From: a virus
DNA length: 64,000 nt
IMG/VR virus record: IMGVR_UViG_3300020578_000006
Location: 1-64,000 of that record
Reading direction: 5' to 3' (one strand)
The position numbers and the translations under genes are program-made. Below, piece by piece: positions 37,878 through 45,775 of this stretch; within the stretch, counting starts at the first letter, position 1, and each line of letters opens with the position of its first letter. The notes beneath the pieces are model-generated. The model was not told the origin of the DNA. It saw nothing but the letters and a program-made list of their open reading frames with translations, and searched no databases.

Positions 37878-38069
37878 TTACGACTCTGAAGAATTATTTT
37901 CAACCGCTTCATTAGGAACAATATCAACACGGCTGAGAATACGTGTACCACTAATTAATGTTACAGGTACTAAGGCGGCCTTGTATTGATTAAGAAGCTC
38001 TTCAATTTTGCTCTTAGCTTCTACTAGTTCCTTTTCACGCGGAGTCAAATTTTTGTTAGTATCTGTCAT
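37878..38069 (-). CDS. hypothetical protein (63 aa)
   Basis: Charged helix at the N-terminus (LTPREKELVEAKSKIEELLNQY) followed by a short beta-rich half. In the tail module, so probably structural or assembly. Unknown. Confidence 0.5.
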   Translation of the reverse strand: MTDTNKNLTPREKELVEAKSKIEELLNQYKAALVPVTLISGTRILSRVDIVPNEAVENNSSES

Positions 38070-38107
38070 ACTACTACTTATATATCTACAAGTTTATTTC
38101 CACTATT

Positions 38108-38455
38108 TTATTCTACTATTTCTATATAGTCAAATCTTTTTGCCTCAGATGCTTTTTGGTAACCTGCATCATTTGCAAAGATAATTTCTAATTTCTGCGG
38201 TGTATAAAAAGTAGGAAGCGTAAAAGACATAGCATTATTAGTATGTGTTACATAATCAAAAATAGGATAAGCACTAAAAGGCGGATTACCTGCACTTGTA
38301 CTTTTTACCCCGGTATAAAAATTATATGATTTTTGCTTACCATCAAATTTATTAGAACTTAAATATAAGCCAGCATCAGTTTTGTAGCTAAACATATCAC
38401 CATAAAGATAGATTTGTTTTCCAGAGGTACCTACTTTTACTGTAATATTAGGCAT
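38108..38455 (-). CDS. hypothetical structural protein (115 aa)
   Basis: Beta-rich (MPNITVKVGTSGKQIYLYG; MSFTLPTFYTPQKLEIIFAND). One-base overlap with the gp15-like gene upstream. Probably a virion component by context. Confidence 0.6.
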   Translation of the reverse strand: MPNITVKVGTSGKQIYLYGDMFSYKTDAGLYLSSNKFDGKQKSYNFYTGVKSTSAGNPPFSAYPIFDYVTHTNNAMSFTLPTFYTPQKLEIIFANDAGYQKASEAKRFDYIEIVE

Positions 38456-39282
38456 TATGGTTCTCCCAGAGGGGTATATAACTTTACTTCTGATATTTGA
38501 GGTCGCCCTGAAACTGTAACAGTTTCTGTATTAGAAAATGCAGAAAGTGCAGGGTCAGTATTGGATATAACTTGTGTCCTAAGAAATGTGTAGCTACCAT
38601 AATCAAGAGATACCCCAGTGCTAACAGCTGTAAGCTGGGTATCAATTTTAAATATATTTTTGACCGGGGCCTGAGGATCAGGAAACATCCAGCCTTTAAT
38701 AGTAAATGCAGTATCTGCAATTATTTGAGCTTTTTGATTACCATTAATATCAGTAGGGTAATTTAAGTTTATAGATCCATTCCATAAAACTTCGCTGCGA
38801 ATTTCTTGAGTATATGGAAGATTAAATTCTTTTGGAACTGTCCAGCTTAATATAATATAAGGATTATTAAAAGGAACAAAATTACTTAAAATTTGATCCA
38901 TGTCTGATTGATATCTAGTAATAATACTCATCTTTACATCAATGTTAATTGGGACAGGGGCCTTATAGAAAAACGTTACATTCCCCGGACTATCTTCAAC
39001 TGGATTGCTTGGAGCAAAGAACCCGGCATTTTTGTTAAAAACTCTATTATTATCTCGGGAAATACTACCTATTGTTACACTAACGACAGGTAGAGATAAA
39101 TTTTGACCAGGGTTAATTAAATCGTGAAGTACTCTCTGTTTTGGTGCATAAATGTATCTTACCTGTTGAGAGGCCTCAGCCACTCTATTCTTATTATATC
39201 TTTTAATAACAACATCATCAAATGCTGCTAAAAACTGAATTAATAGATCCTTGATCTCAAAATAATGAGTAGGAAGCTTCAT
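38455..39282 (-). CDS. 15: tail sheath stabiliser/completion protein, T4 gp15-like
   Basis: 275 residues, close to T4 gp15 (272). Matching blocks in order: VVIKRYN, RYIYAPKQRVLHDL, PVVSVTIGSISRDNNR, FFYKAPVPINIDVKMSIITRYQSDMDQILSNFVPF (the TRYxxDMxQIxxxxxPxF core of gp15) and FTIKGWMFP. gp15 caps the tail tube/sheath and joins tail to neck. Late-type CTAAATAAG precedes ATG. Confidence 0.7.
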   Translation of the reverse strand: MKLPTHYFEIKDLLIQFLAAFDDVVIKRYNKNRVAEASQQVRYIYAPKQRVLHDLINPGQNLSLPVVSVTIGSISRDNNRVFNKNAGFFAPSNPVEDSPGNVTFFYKAPVPINIDVKMSIITRYQSDMDQILSNFVPFNNPYIILSWTVPKEFNLPYTQEIRSEVLWNGSINLNYPTDINGNQKAQIIADTAFTIKGWMFPDPQAPVKNIFKIDTQLTAVSTGVSLDYGSYTFLRTQVISNTDPALSAFSNTETVTVSGRPQISEVKLYTPLGEP

Positions 39283-39316
39283 ATATCTTATTTAGTAGTG
39301 AATCCGACCAACTACT

Positions 39317-39520
39317 TCAATAATACTTCCACTTATTATGACTAATCTTTGATGCTAACTTTCTTTTGGCTGATGGTTTTAAATAAGATCTTAAAAGCTT
39401 TACTTCTTCAAGAATACCACATCTTTTTACGGCATTACTAAACTGTTTTAGTTTTTTGTCAAAATATAACTTATTGGAAGACTTCTTCTTATCGAGAACG
39501 ACTTCACAGTTAATGATCAT
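39317..39520 (-). CDS. rpsU: ribosomal protein bS21, phage-encoded
   Basis: 67 residues with the bS21 pattern: FDKKLKQFSNAVKRCGILEEVKLLRSYLKPSAKRKLASK aligns with the bacterial (F-x-x-A-L-x-x-F-K-R-x-x-E-x-(A/S)-G-x-L-x-E-x-R-...-Y-x-K-P-x-x-x-R-x-x-K) core. bS21 sits on the 30S platform near the anti-Shine-Dalgarno and affects initiation. It is the ribosomal protein most often reported in phages. Located in a late structural region. Confidence 0.85.
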   Translation of the reverse strand: MIINCEVVLDKKKSSNKLYFDKKLKQFSNAVKRCGILEEVKLLRSYLKPSAKRKLASKISHNKWKYY

Positions 39521-39534
39521 AATCTATTTACTTA

Positions 39535-39882
39535 TTAAATCTGATCTTCAACTACTACTATCTCTGCTTTAGTATTAAAGTATTTTCCAGGCTTTTTGGG
39601 TATAAGAAACTTTGCATACTCTAAAATTTTTCTATCTTCATTACACAAGCTGTCAACAGAATAATCAAAAATTATTTTTTTTGTACCTATACAAAAATTG
39701 TATGGATAAGGAACTTCAAAAACTTTCTTAGTTTGATTAACCATTATGGTAAAAATTAAGTAAAAGTCTTTTATACAAAAAAGTATAAGTCTACCAGTCT
39801 TTATAGATTTACCGTTTACAGAAAAAGATATCTTCTGTTGTAACAAAGTGTTGATGCTTTTCTCTAATTTCTCTACGTACAT
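39535..39882 (-). CDS. hypothetical protein (115 aa)
   Basis: Start at ATG 39880-39882 (MYVEKLEKSINTLLQ) immediately after the upstream stop. Mixed strand/helix, basic; RKILEYAKFLIPKKPGKYF near the end. Unknown. Confidence 0.55.
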   Translation of the reverse strand: MYVEKLEKSINTLLQQKISFSVNGKSIKTGRLILFCIKDFYLIFTIMVNQTKKVFEVPYPYNFCIGTKKIIFDYSVDSLCNEDRKILEYAKFLIPKKPGKYFNTKAEIVVVEDQI

Positions 39883-39883
39883 A

Positions 39884-40261
39884 TTAAGAATCCATATAAG
39901 CAATCTTTTGAGGAGTTGTCATTCTTGCTAAATTTTCTCTAAAGTATTTCCAAAATGCTGGACCTGCAGGTATACTGGTAATTAAATCACAACTATCGCA
40001 ATTTACACACCTATAATCCTGCATAAAAAGATCCCACACAATGACAAGATTTTTCTGATCTGGACTATATCTTGTACCTTTAACTGCAGGTTTATAATTA
40101 AGAGTTACTCTTCCATCTACACTGTTAAGAACAGCCTGTGCATTAGTACATAACATTCTTCTTGTCATAGGTTTACCAGGCCGGGGGCGCCTGCGGGCAA
40201 ACTTTATCTCACAGACGTTGTTTTGAAGTACGCTTTTCAGGCTTGCTAGAGATACTAACAT
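39884..40261 (-). CDS. DUF2693-like SH3-barrel protein
   Basis: Start at ATG 40259-40261 (MLVSLASLKSVLQNN) preferred over one at 40303, which overlaps the upstream gene by 95 bases. Pattern CEIKFARRRPRPGKPMTRRMLCTN and NLVIVWDLFMQDYRCVN, then KYFRENLARMTTPQKIAYMDS, matches a protein common in T4-like marine phages with an SH3-like barrel (K-x-x-G-x-x-R-x-M-x-CT). Function unknown, possibly nucleic-acid binding. Confidence 0.6.
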   Translation of the reverse strand: MLVSLASLKSVLQNNVCEIKFARRRPRPGKPMTRRMLCTNAQAVLNSVDGRVTLNYKPAVKGTRYSPDQKNLVIVWDLFMQDYRCVNCDSCDLITSIPAGPAFWKYFRENLARMTTPQKIAYMDS

Positions 40262-40664
40262 CTTCTTTTCTGGGTTGTACGACACCGAATATTCTTTGTT
40301 CATTAAGAAATATCCCGTGGCTTAGTTTTCCATAATTTACTACTTCAATATTAGCAATAGGAACTCCCATATTATTGGGAAAACATACATAATCACCTTC
40401 CTTTACTAACTTACAACTATCACCCCTCAATATAACCTTACCAATGCGCCAGGCATTTGTATCTGCATTAACAGGAACAACTATACCATTTCTTACAATA
40501 GTGTTCGATGTACCGCCTTCATCAACAAATTCTACTAGTAAAATATCATCTAGTAGTTTTGAAAGATTATAACCTACGAAAACACTATTAAGTGAATTTC
40601 TTGAATGTGAGCTAAGATCTATTAAACTTTTCTGTACTGGTCCAAGTTGATCTACGTTTGCCAT
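40209..40664 (-). CDS. possible GroES-like co-chaperonin (gp31-like), 151 aa
   Basis: The middle reads DDILLVEFVDEGG, GIVVPVN, WRIGKVILRGDSCKLVKEGDYVCFPNN, resembling the GroES beta-barrel (valine/leucine-rich start, mobile loop, GEV-x-x-xG, KxGDxVxF). T4 gp31 replaces GroES for capsid folding. The match is by pattern only; a different beta-barrel is possible. Preceded by a CATAAGTG-like element. Confidence 0.4.
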   Translation of the reverse strand: MANVDQLGPVQKSLIDLSSHSRNSLNSVFVGYNLSKLLDDILLVEFVDEGGTSNTIVRNGIVVPVNADTNAWRIGKVILRGDSCKLVKEGDYVCFPNNMGVPIANIEVVNYGKLSHGIFLNEQRIFGVVQPRKEDVSISSKPEKRTSKQRL

Positions 40665-40696
40665 ATATAGTCACTTATGTACAAACTACCTTAAAA

Positions 40697-40978
40697 TCAA
40701 GAGTCTTTAATTGTTTTTGGCTTTTTTATATAGTTAATTCTCTGCCTTTTAAATCTCGGCAAAACATTAACCAAGAGTTTGTATTGATCTTGTACCGTTG
40801 TAAACTGTCTTAAATTTCTATTGGATGTTAAATTTACTACTTTAGCCGCAAGCGGGTCAAGCATAGATAACCACCGATTGACAAGATATAGTGAAAACTC
40901 TTTTTCTGATTCTGGAGAATCTATTAAATTATTTTTTTTACTAAAAGCGATGCCATCAATAATATCAAATATATTCAT
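40697..40978 (-). CDS. 62: DNA polymerase clamp-loader small subunit, T4 gp62-like
   Basis: 93 residues: IDGIAFSKKNNLIDS, SEKEFSLYLVNRWLSML, RQFTTVQDQYKLLVNVLPRFKRQRINYIKKPK. This matches the compact phage clamp-A family (E-x-x-F-x-x-F-x-x-N-x-x-L ... Q-Y-x-x-L-x-x-x-x-x-x-K-R). gp62 partners gp44 to load the sliding clamp. Overlaps the FkbM gene by four bases. Its partner is outside this window. Confidence 0.65.
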   Translation of the reverse strand: MNIFDIIDGIAFSKKNNLIDSPESEKEFSLYLVNRWLSMLDPLAAKVVNLTSNRNLRQFTTVQDQYKLLVNVLPRFKRQRINYIKKPKTIKDS

Positions 40979-41583
40979 GCGTTATTATGCTTATACAGTA
41001 AATGGGAATCAGTAAATTTATGAAATAAAGTATAATTCCGTATTGTAAAAAAATTAATATAGTTTTCACTGTAATACTTACCGGTACCATCATGATTATT
41101 GCCCCAGTGTTCTTCAAATAAAATATATTTTGGACTATAACGATTAAAGTCTAAACCTTTAAGAACTTCTATTTCAAACCCTTCTACATCAAGAGAGAAA
41201 AAATCGATTTCATTAATATTATGTTTTTTCAAAAGAGAAGTCAAAGTCTTTGCTGGTACCTCAATAGTTGTGTTGTGTGATTCTGTACAACCACCGGATG
41301 GGTCATCATTAAAAAAACTACCTTTAATTGTGGCTTCCTTATAATCAAAAGAAACTAAGGCGCACTCTTCAATAATAGAACCCGGTCTTGTTAATTTAAG
41401 ATTATCTCTAAAAATAGGATTTGGTTCAACTAATAACCCTTTCCATCCTTTTTGTTCTAGGGGGTAGGTATTACTTTGAAATACACCGTTATGGGCACCG
41501 GCCTCAATAAAAAAACCTACTCTATCTTTATAGATATCTAAGATAAATCTATCTTGACCATATTGTGACGTATGGTCAGACAT
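40975..41583 (-). CDS. FkbM-family methyltransferase
   Basis: 202 residues: SQYGQDRFILDIYK, GFFIEAGAHNGVFQSNTY (SAM-binding G-x-(H/N)-x-G), GLLVEPNP, DFFSLDVEGFEIEVLKGL (D-x-E-G motif). FkbM-type enzymes O-methylate sugars or small molecules using SAM. Target unknown, possibly a glycan. Adjacent two bases to the DUF366 gene and coupled to gp62. Confidence 0.85.
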   Translation of the reverse strand: MSDHTSQYGQDRFILDIYKDRVGFFIEAGAHNGVFQSNTYPLEQKGWKGLLVEPNPIFRDNLKLTRPGSIIEECALVSFDYKEATIKGSFFNDDPSGGCTESHNTTIEVPAKTLTSLLKKHNINEIDFFSLDVEGFEIEVLKGLDFNRYSPKYILFEEHWGNNHDGTGKYYSENYINFFTIRNYTLFHKFTDSHLLYKHNNA

Positions 41584-41584
41584 A

Positions 41585-42175
41585 TTAATGTGAAATAATC
41601 TTTGTAGATGCTATAAAAATATCGTCGTTGGTTTGGTAAAAGAAATTAACTACATCCTTCATAAAGGATACAGCCTGGTCATTATCAAGATTAGTACTAA
41701 ACGCAAATGCAGGTGCGCGTTTACCAGCAACCACATTGATACCAGTATGACCGAGCGCGGCCCCATCTTTTACGTGTACAATACTAACACTACATTTACC
41801 CTTTTGTTGAGTGACACCACCCTGGGTAAACTCCTTCGTGACCATAAGATCATCCCCATCTACTTCAATTGGTGCTTGAATATACTTGTAGAGTATATTT
41901 GCAATATTTGCATTAAACATTCTCTGATAACAAATGGCACCAAAACTTTCTGTAATTAGAGGTATCTCATACAAAAAATGAATCATGTCTTCGCTGTAGA
42001 TAAAGTCTTTATTTAAGGAATCTTCTTGATCTATTAATCCTTCTGTCTCCACATTGGCAGGAGCTCTAAAAGCAATTATATTACCAATTGGAAGGCACTT
42101 ATCTCTAAAATACCGGTAAGCAAATCTCTTATGTAATAACACCCCATCGTAAACTTTAATATCATTTAAAATCAT
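41585..42175 (-). CDS. DUF366-family protein
   Basis: 196 residues: VYDGVLLHKRFAYRYFRDKCL, GNIIAFRAPANVE, DQEDSLNKDFIYSEDMIHFLYEIP, and C-terminal KCSVSIVHVKDG-(G)-HTGINV. These match the DUF366 family, of unknown function, known in archaea and some phages. Starts six bases after a TATAAT -10, so early expression. Confidence 0.65.
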   Translation of the reverse strand: MILNDIKVYDGVLLHKRFAYRYFRDKCLPIGNIIAFRAPANVETEGLIDQEDSLNKDFIYSEDMIHFLYEIPLITESFGAICYQRMFNANIANILYKYIQAPIEVDGDDLMVTKEFTQGGVTQQKGKCSVSIVHVKDGAALGHTGINVVAGKRAPAFAFSTNLDNDQAVSFMKDVVNFFYQTNDDIFIASTKIISH

Positions 42176-42181
42176 AGAACA

Positions 42182-42209
42182 ATTATAATATGTATTATAG
42201 ATTAGTCCA
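42182..42209 (-). promoter_or_regulatory. sigma70-like promoter for the DUF366 gene
   Basis: -35 TGGACT (42204-42209), 16-base spacer, -10 TATAAT (42182-42187), six bases to ATG 42175. It lies over the 3' end of the upstream gene. Confidence 0.6.
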
Positions 42210-42383
42210 CACTATGTTCACACCAAAGCCAAGAATAGAAATTTGAAAGATATAACCGTAATCGTATCTGCTATAAAAAATACCGGTATCTAATTTGGTA
42301 ATAAAAGGACCGCACTCTATACCATCATCAGTTTTGCGATGAAATAGTATATGAGGATATATAAATCTAATTATTGGTATCAT
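42195..42383 (-). CDS. hypothetical protein (62 aa)
   Basis: Start at ATG 42381-42383 (MIPIIRFIYPHILFH); the frame upstream reads through the (GC)5 palindrome and is not used. Aromatic and beta-rich, with FITKLDTGIFYSRYDYGY. Unknown. Confidence 0.5.
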   Translation of the reverse strand: MIPIIRFIYPHILFHRKTDDGIECGPFITKLDTGIFYSRYDYGYIFQISILGFGVNIVWTNL

Positions 42384-42395
42384 AATATTGTAACG

Positions 42396-42411
42396 TTTGC
42401 GCGCGCGCAAA
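42396..42411. repeat. perfect palindrome TTT(GC)5AAA
   Basis: A 16-base perfect palindrome with an alternating G-C core, unique in this AT-rich sequence. It lies between the leftward 42195-42383 gene and the rightward portal. Could be a bidirectional terminator, a restriction/modification target cluster or a protein site. The remainder of the 42384-42651 gap holds A/T runs and the late promoter, no gene. Confidence 0.7.
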
Positions 42412-42632
42412 AAGATAAGGTACTAGTAAATTGATGATTCTCATATCCTATATAAAAGACAAAGTCATTAGATGGGGATAAACAATTTTCAAAACGCGTG
42501 AGCAAAAAAAGCTTTTTCCCGGAATTTTTTTCTTTCATATTAAAGGGTTTGTCTTAATAACCCACAATACATTTTATAGCGTATAAACACAAAAATCAAC
42601 TGGTAAATTTCATTTGAATATATTTTTTAACG

Positions 42633-42640
42633 TATAAATA
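42633..42640 (+). promoter_or_regulatory. T4-type late promoter of the portal gene
   Basis: Exact TATAAATA, 11 bases before ATG 42652. No Shine-Dalgarno between. Confidence 0.7.
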
Positions 42641-42651
42641 AGATATCTATT

Positions 42652-44466
42652 ATGCCTGAGTACGGAAATTCTGATTCTGGACGTGAATCGACATTTGGTC
42701 GTTCGTTAATGAGTTATATTAACTCTAAGCTTCCTTATCAGAGCTATACATCTATTGATACTATAAGTAAACTAAATCCCAAATTTAAAGTATTTCAAGA
42801 TACAGGCAGTAAGAGAACAGAAGCACTAGCCAGACAAAGCATTAGCAGTAATACTGAATATAATAGCTTAGACCCATCCGGCATTATTGGTCTAGATAAC
42901 AATTTCACCCAATACATGTATGCAAATGTGCAACATGACAAAGTATCTAGATTAAGAGACTACAGAACAATGGCATCTTTTTCTGAAGTAGCCGATGCGC
43001 TAGATGAAATATGTGATGATGCAATAAACAAAGATTCAAAAGGCAAAGTAGTTCATGCTAAGTTTCTAGATCTAGATTTAAATGACAAAGACACTACAGT
43101 TCTAGAAGAAGAGTTTCAAAAATATATTCAACATTTTGATTTGTCCCATAAAGGGTGGGAATATTTTAGAACACTACTAGTTGATGGTGAGTTATACTTT
43201 GAACATATTATCCACAAGCAATACGAGGATGAAGGAATATTAGGAGTTATAACTGTACCTAACGAATTTGTTGATCCTATTTTTGGCAATGTACAGAATA
43301 TGATGATTAAGGGCTTCTTGTTAAGAAAGCCAGTTTTTGACAAAAACAACCCTACCAAGATATTGGAATATAAGCTTGTTCCAATGGACAAAAATCAAAT
43401 AACTTATATTAACTCTGGTATATGGAATGAGAACAAGACAATAAGACTTCCGTTCATAGAGAACGCAAGAAGAGCATATAGGCAGATTAGTCTATTAGAA
43501 GATGCGGTCGTAATTTATAGGTTGGCACGAGCACCTGCGCGTTTAATCTTCAATGTAGATGTTGGCAATATGCCTGCACCAAAAGCAGAAGCGTATATGC
43601 GTAAATTAATGAACCAATATTGGTCATCTAAGAGTTTTGATGCGCAGCAAGGCGGAGGGGCTCTTAAAAAATATAACCCACAAAGTATTTTAGATAATTT
43701 CTGGTTTGCAAAGCGCGCTGGTTCTGAAGGTACAGATGTAAGACAATTAGAAGGTGCAAATCAAGCTTGGGGGCTAGAGGAAATGAACTATTTCTTAAAG
43801 AAACTTTATAAGAGCTTAAAGGTACCAGTATCCAGACTTAATGCTGAAACTGGCTACAAAGATGATATGAACATTCTTCGTGAGGAATTAAAATTTGCTA
43901 AATTTATTGTTAGAATGCAGCAGCAATTTGCTGAAGGCTTAAAGAATGGTTTTGTAACGCATTTAAAGCTTAGAAAGCTTTGGGAAAAATTTGATCTTAA
44001 GGAAACTAACATTGATATTGAGTTTAATGTACCAATTAACTTCTTTGAGATGAGAGAGGCACAAAAACAGGAGATCAAATCAAAGACATTCGGTGACATA
44101 ATTCAATCAGCTGATAATATTAGTAAGACATATGCATTAAAGAAATACATGGATTGGACAGATGTAGAAATTCTTGCAAATAGAGAATTTATGAGAAAAG
44201 ATATGGCATTTAGCTGGGAATTAGAGCAAATTAAAGCTGGAGGCCCTAATTGGAAAGAAAATGCTTTAGCGGGTGTTGCTCCAGCAGAAGGTGGTGAAGT
44301 TGGTGGTGCAAGTGTTGGTGGTGGAGCCGCAAGTACATTACCGCCTGCTTTTGGACCTACCCCGGCTGGTGGACCAGAAGGTGGAGTTCCTGCTGAAGGC
44401 GGGCCTGCTCCAGCAGAGGGTGCACCGGGCCCTGCGGCCGGTGGGGCACCACCCCCTACCGGTTAA
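42652..44466 (+). CDS. 20: portal vertex protein, T4 gp20-like
   Basis: 604 residues, comparable to T4 gp20 (524) plus a C-terminal Gly/Pro/Ala-rich tail (about 535-604). Portal hallmarks: YRTMASFSEVADALDEICDDA, EYFRTLLVDGELYFEHI, VPNEFVDP, RAPARLIFNVDVGNMP, RKLMNQYW, FWFAKRAGSEGTDVRQLEG and VSRLNAETG. It forms the dodecameric DNA gate and assembly initiator. The low-complexity tail is unusual; it may be a disordered internal extension. Late promoter upstream. Confidence 0.95.
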   Translation: MPEYGNSDSGRESTFGRSLMSYINSKLPYQSYTSIDTISKLNPKFKVFQDTGSKRTEALARQSISSNTEYNSLDPSGIIGLDNNFTQYMYANVQHDKVSRLRDYRTMASFSEVADALDEICDDAINKDSKGKVVHAKFLDLDLNDKDTTVLEEEFQKYIQHFDLSHKGWEYFRTLLVDGELYFEHIIHKQYEDEGILGVITVPNEFVDPIFGNVQNMMIKGFLLRKPVFDKNNPTKILEYKLVPMDKNQITYINSGIWNENKTIRLPFIENARRAYRQISLLEDAVVIYRLARAPARLIFNVDVGNMPAPKAEAYMRKLMNQYWSSKSFDAQQGGGALKKYNPQSILDNFWFAKRAGSEGTDVRQLEGANQAWGLEEMNYFLKKLYKSLKVPVSRLNAETGYKDDMNILREELKFAKFIVRMQQQFAEGLKNGFVTHLKLRKLWEKFDLKETNIDIEFNVPINFFEMREAQKQEIKSKTFGDIIQSADNISKTYALKKYMDWTDVEILANREFMRKDMAFSWELEQIKAGGPNWKENALAGVAPAEGGEVGGASVGGGAASTLPPAFGPTPAGGPEGGVPAEGGPAPAEGAPGPAAGGAPPPTG

Positions 44467-44893
44467 GTTTTTTTAACCGTTTAACAACAAAATCTAATTT
44501 TTGAATTTCGTATCTACGAGCATCTATTTCTTCTGGCGCATACCAATATTTGTCTGATACATTGATCATATCTTTATATGAATATTCAAAACTAACTGGC
44601 TTGTGTTGAATTTTATATTGGATAAAATGTCTTAATTCATGCAGTAAGTTTCTTATCATTCTTCTAACTCTTAGTTTTTTATTAAAAGACTTACAGTCTA
44701 TTCCAATGTTAATTTCGTTCCTGCTTATATCAAAATCACTGTACCCTTTACTTCTAATATGAATGTGAAGGGTCTTGTTAGAGGGATAGCCTTCCTTGTA
44801 GCATAGATAGGAAACTACATCTTTAAGTGATCTGTAACAAATATTAAAACGCTTTAACCACTTATGGGAATTTCTTGAAAAAATAATTTTCAT
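44456..44893 (-). CDS. HExxH metallopeptidase-like protein (145 aa)
   Basis: Start at ATG 44891-44893, overlapping the TGA of the flavoprotein gene (ATGA). Contains LLHELRHFIQYKIQ, a HExxH zinc motif, with a downstream APEEIDAR that could supply the third ligand, as in SprT/ImmA-type zincins. Convergent end overlaps the portal stop. Substrate unknown. Confidence 0.65.
   Translation of the reverse strand: MKIIFSRNSHKWLKRFNICYRSLKDVVSYLCYKEGYPSNKTLHIHIRSKGYSDFDISRNEINIGIDCKSFNKKLRVRRMIRNLLHELRHFIQYKIQHKPVSFEYSYKDMINVSDKYWYAPEEIDARRYEIQKLDFVVKRLKKLNR
44460..44479. terminator. hairpin at convergent ends of portal and peptidase
   Basis: Perfect stem CGGTTAA/TTAACCG with a GTTTTT loop, containing the portal stop codon. 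May terminate both transcripts; the following T-run is short. Confidence 0.45.
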
Positions 44894-45492
44894 TTCAACC
44901 AAACAGTTGTCGGGTCGAATGCGGTTGTATTCAAGAAATCCCAGACTTCATAATCTGGTTTTATTTCTATTGTTGCAGCTTTTAATAGGTTTGCTAACAA
45001 CGATTCTAAATCTTGAATATGCCACACATCATCTAAAAGTCTTCTACCGGATGTACGTGTTTTATGGGCAACGTGATCGGCATAGGAATATGCAAAACCT
45101 GCAAAAGGGGGAATCATACAACCCAAACTAACTAAATTTCCTAGAATTCTTGAACAAACTTCTTTACCACCAACGGAGTGCATTGTAACTATTGCACAAG
45201 CCGGTTTACCGACAAGATATTTAGATCCTTCTAATACAGTCATCTTTTCAAATAATTGCTGCATACTTGACCCCCAACTATCCCAATATGTACCTGTTGA
45301 AAAAATTAATGCGTCTGCTTTTTTAATAGCACGTTTAACGCTATTCCAACAAAATGAAGGAGATAAATGAATAATTCTAACACGAACAGAATCATTTTTT
45401 TTGAGAAGCATTCGCTTAATTTTTCTTAACAACATTGAAGTATTGCCAGTTCGCCCACCTATGGCACCATTGATTATTAGGACGTTCTTCAT
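44890..45492 (-). CDS. NADPH-dependent FMN reductase / flavodoxin-like protein
   Basis: 200 residues: MKNVLIINGAIGGRTGNTSML (FMN phosphate loop G-x-x-R-x-G-N-(T/S)), ADALIFSTGTYWDSWGSSMQQLFEKM (flavin-binding, family block), and KPACAIVTMHSVGGKEVC. The family reduces flavins or quinones, or moves electrons. Its role in a phage is unknown; it could feed radical-SAM enzymes nearby, but this is speculation. Own early promoter. Confidence 0.8.
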   Translation of the reverse strand: MKNVLIINGAIGGRTGNTSMLLRKIKRMLLKKNDSVRVRIIHLSPSFCWNSVKRAIKKADALIFSTGTYWDSWGSSMQQLFEKMTVLEGSKYLVGKPACAIVTMHSVGGKEVCSRILGNLVSLGCMIPPFAGFAYSYADHVAHKTRTSGRRLLDDVWHIQDLESLLANLLKAATIEIKPDYEVWDFLNTTAFDPTTVWLK

Positions 45493-45498
45493 TTATAG

Positions 45499-45527
45499 AG
45501 TATAAAAGAAAATATATGTAAAATCAA
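45499..45527 (-). promoter_or_regulatory. sigma70-like promoter for the flavoprotein gene
   Basis: -35 TTGATT (45522-45527), 17-base spacer, -10 TATACT (45499-45504), six bases to ATG 45492. Divergent from the promoter at 45538-45565, 10 bases apart. Confidence 0.6.
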
Positions 45528-45537
45528 ATTATTTATA

Positions 45538-45565
45538 TTGATTTTTTTAGAATACCTCTTATTAT
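45538..45565 (+). promoter_or_regulatory. sigma70-like promoter for 45572-45775
   Basis: -35 TTGATT (45538-45543), 16-base spacer, -10 TATTAT (45560-45565), six bases to ATG 45572. Confidence 0.6.
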
Positions 45566-45571
45566 ATGGAT

Positions 45572-45775
45572 ATGGAAAAGTTTACAGTAGTTATTAAAAA
45601 CGTATATAGTTCAGATAAAAGCAGATCTGTAACTATTAAAGCGGAAGACAGTTGGTTGGCCCATAAAGAGGCAAATAACTATTATAATCAGCTTAGGGAA
45701 GATGTTGTCTCCATTAAAGACAGCAAAAACAATGAAGTCTACAATCTAGAAAAAGGCTTTATTTTTGAATCCTAA
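45572..45775 (+). CDS. hypothetical early protein (67 aa)
   Basis: Two ATGs in frame (45566 and 45572). The first follows the -10 directly and would lie upstream of the transcript start, so the second (MEKFTVVIKNVYSS) is chosen. Strand-helix protein (SVTIKAEDSWLAHKEANNYY) of unknown function. Confidence 0.6.
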   Translation: MEKFTVVIKNVYSSDKSRSVTIKAEDSWLAHKEANNYYNQLREDVVSIKDSKNNEVYNLEKGFIFES

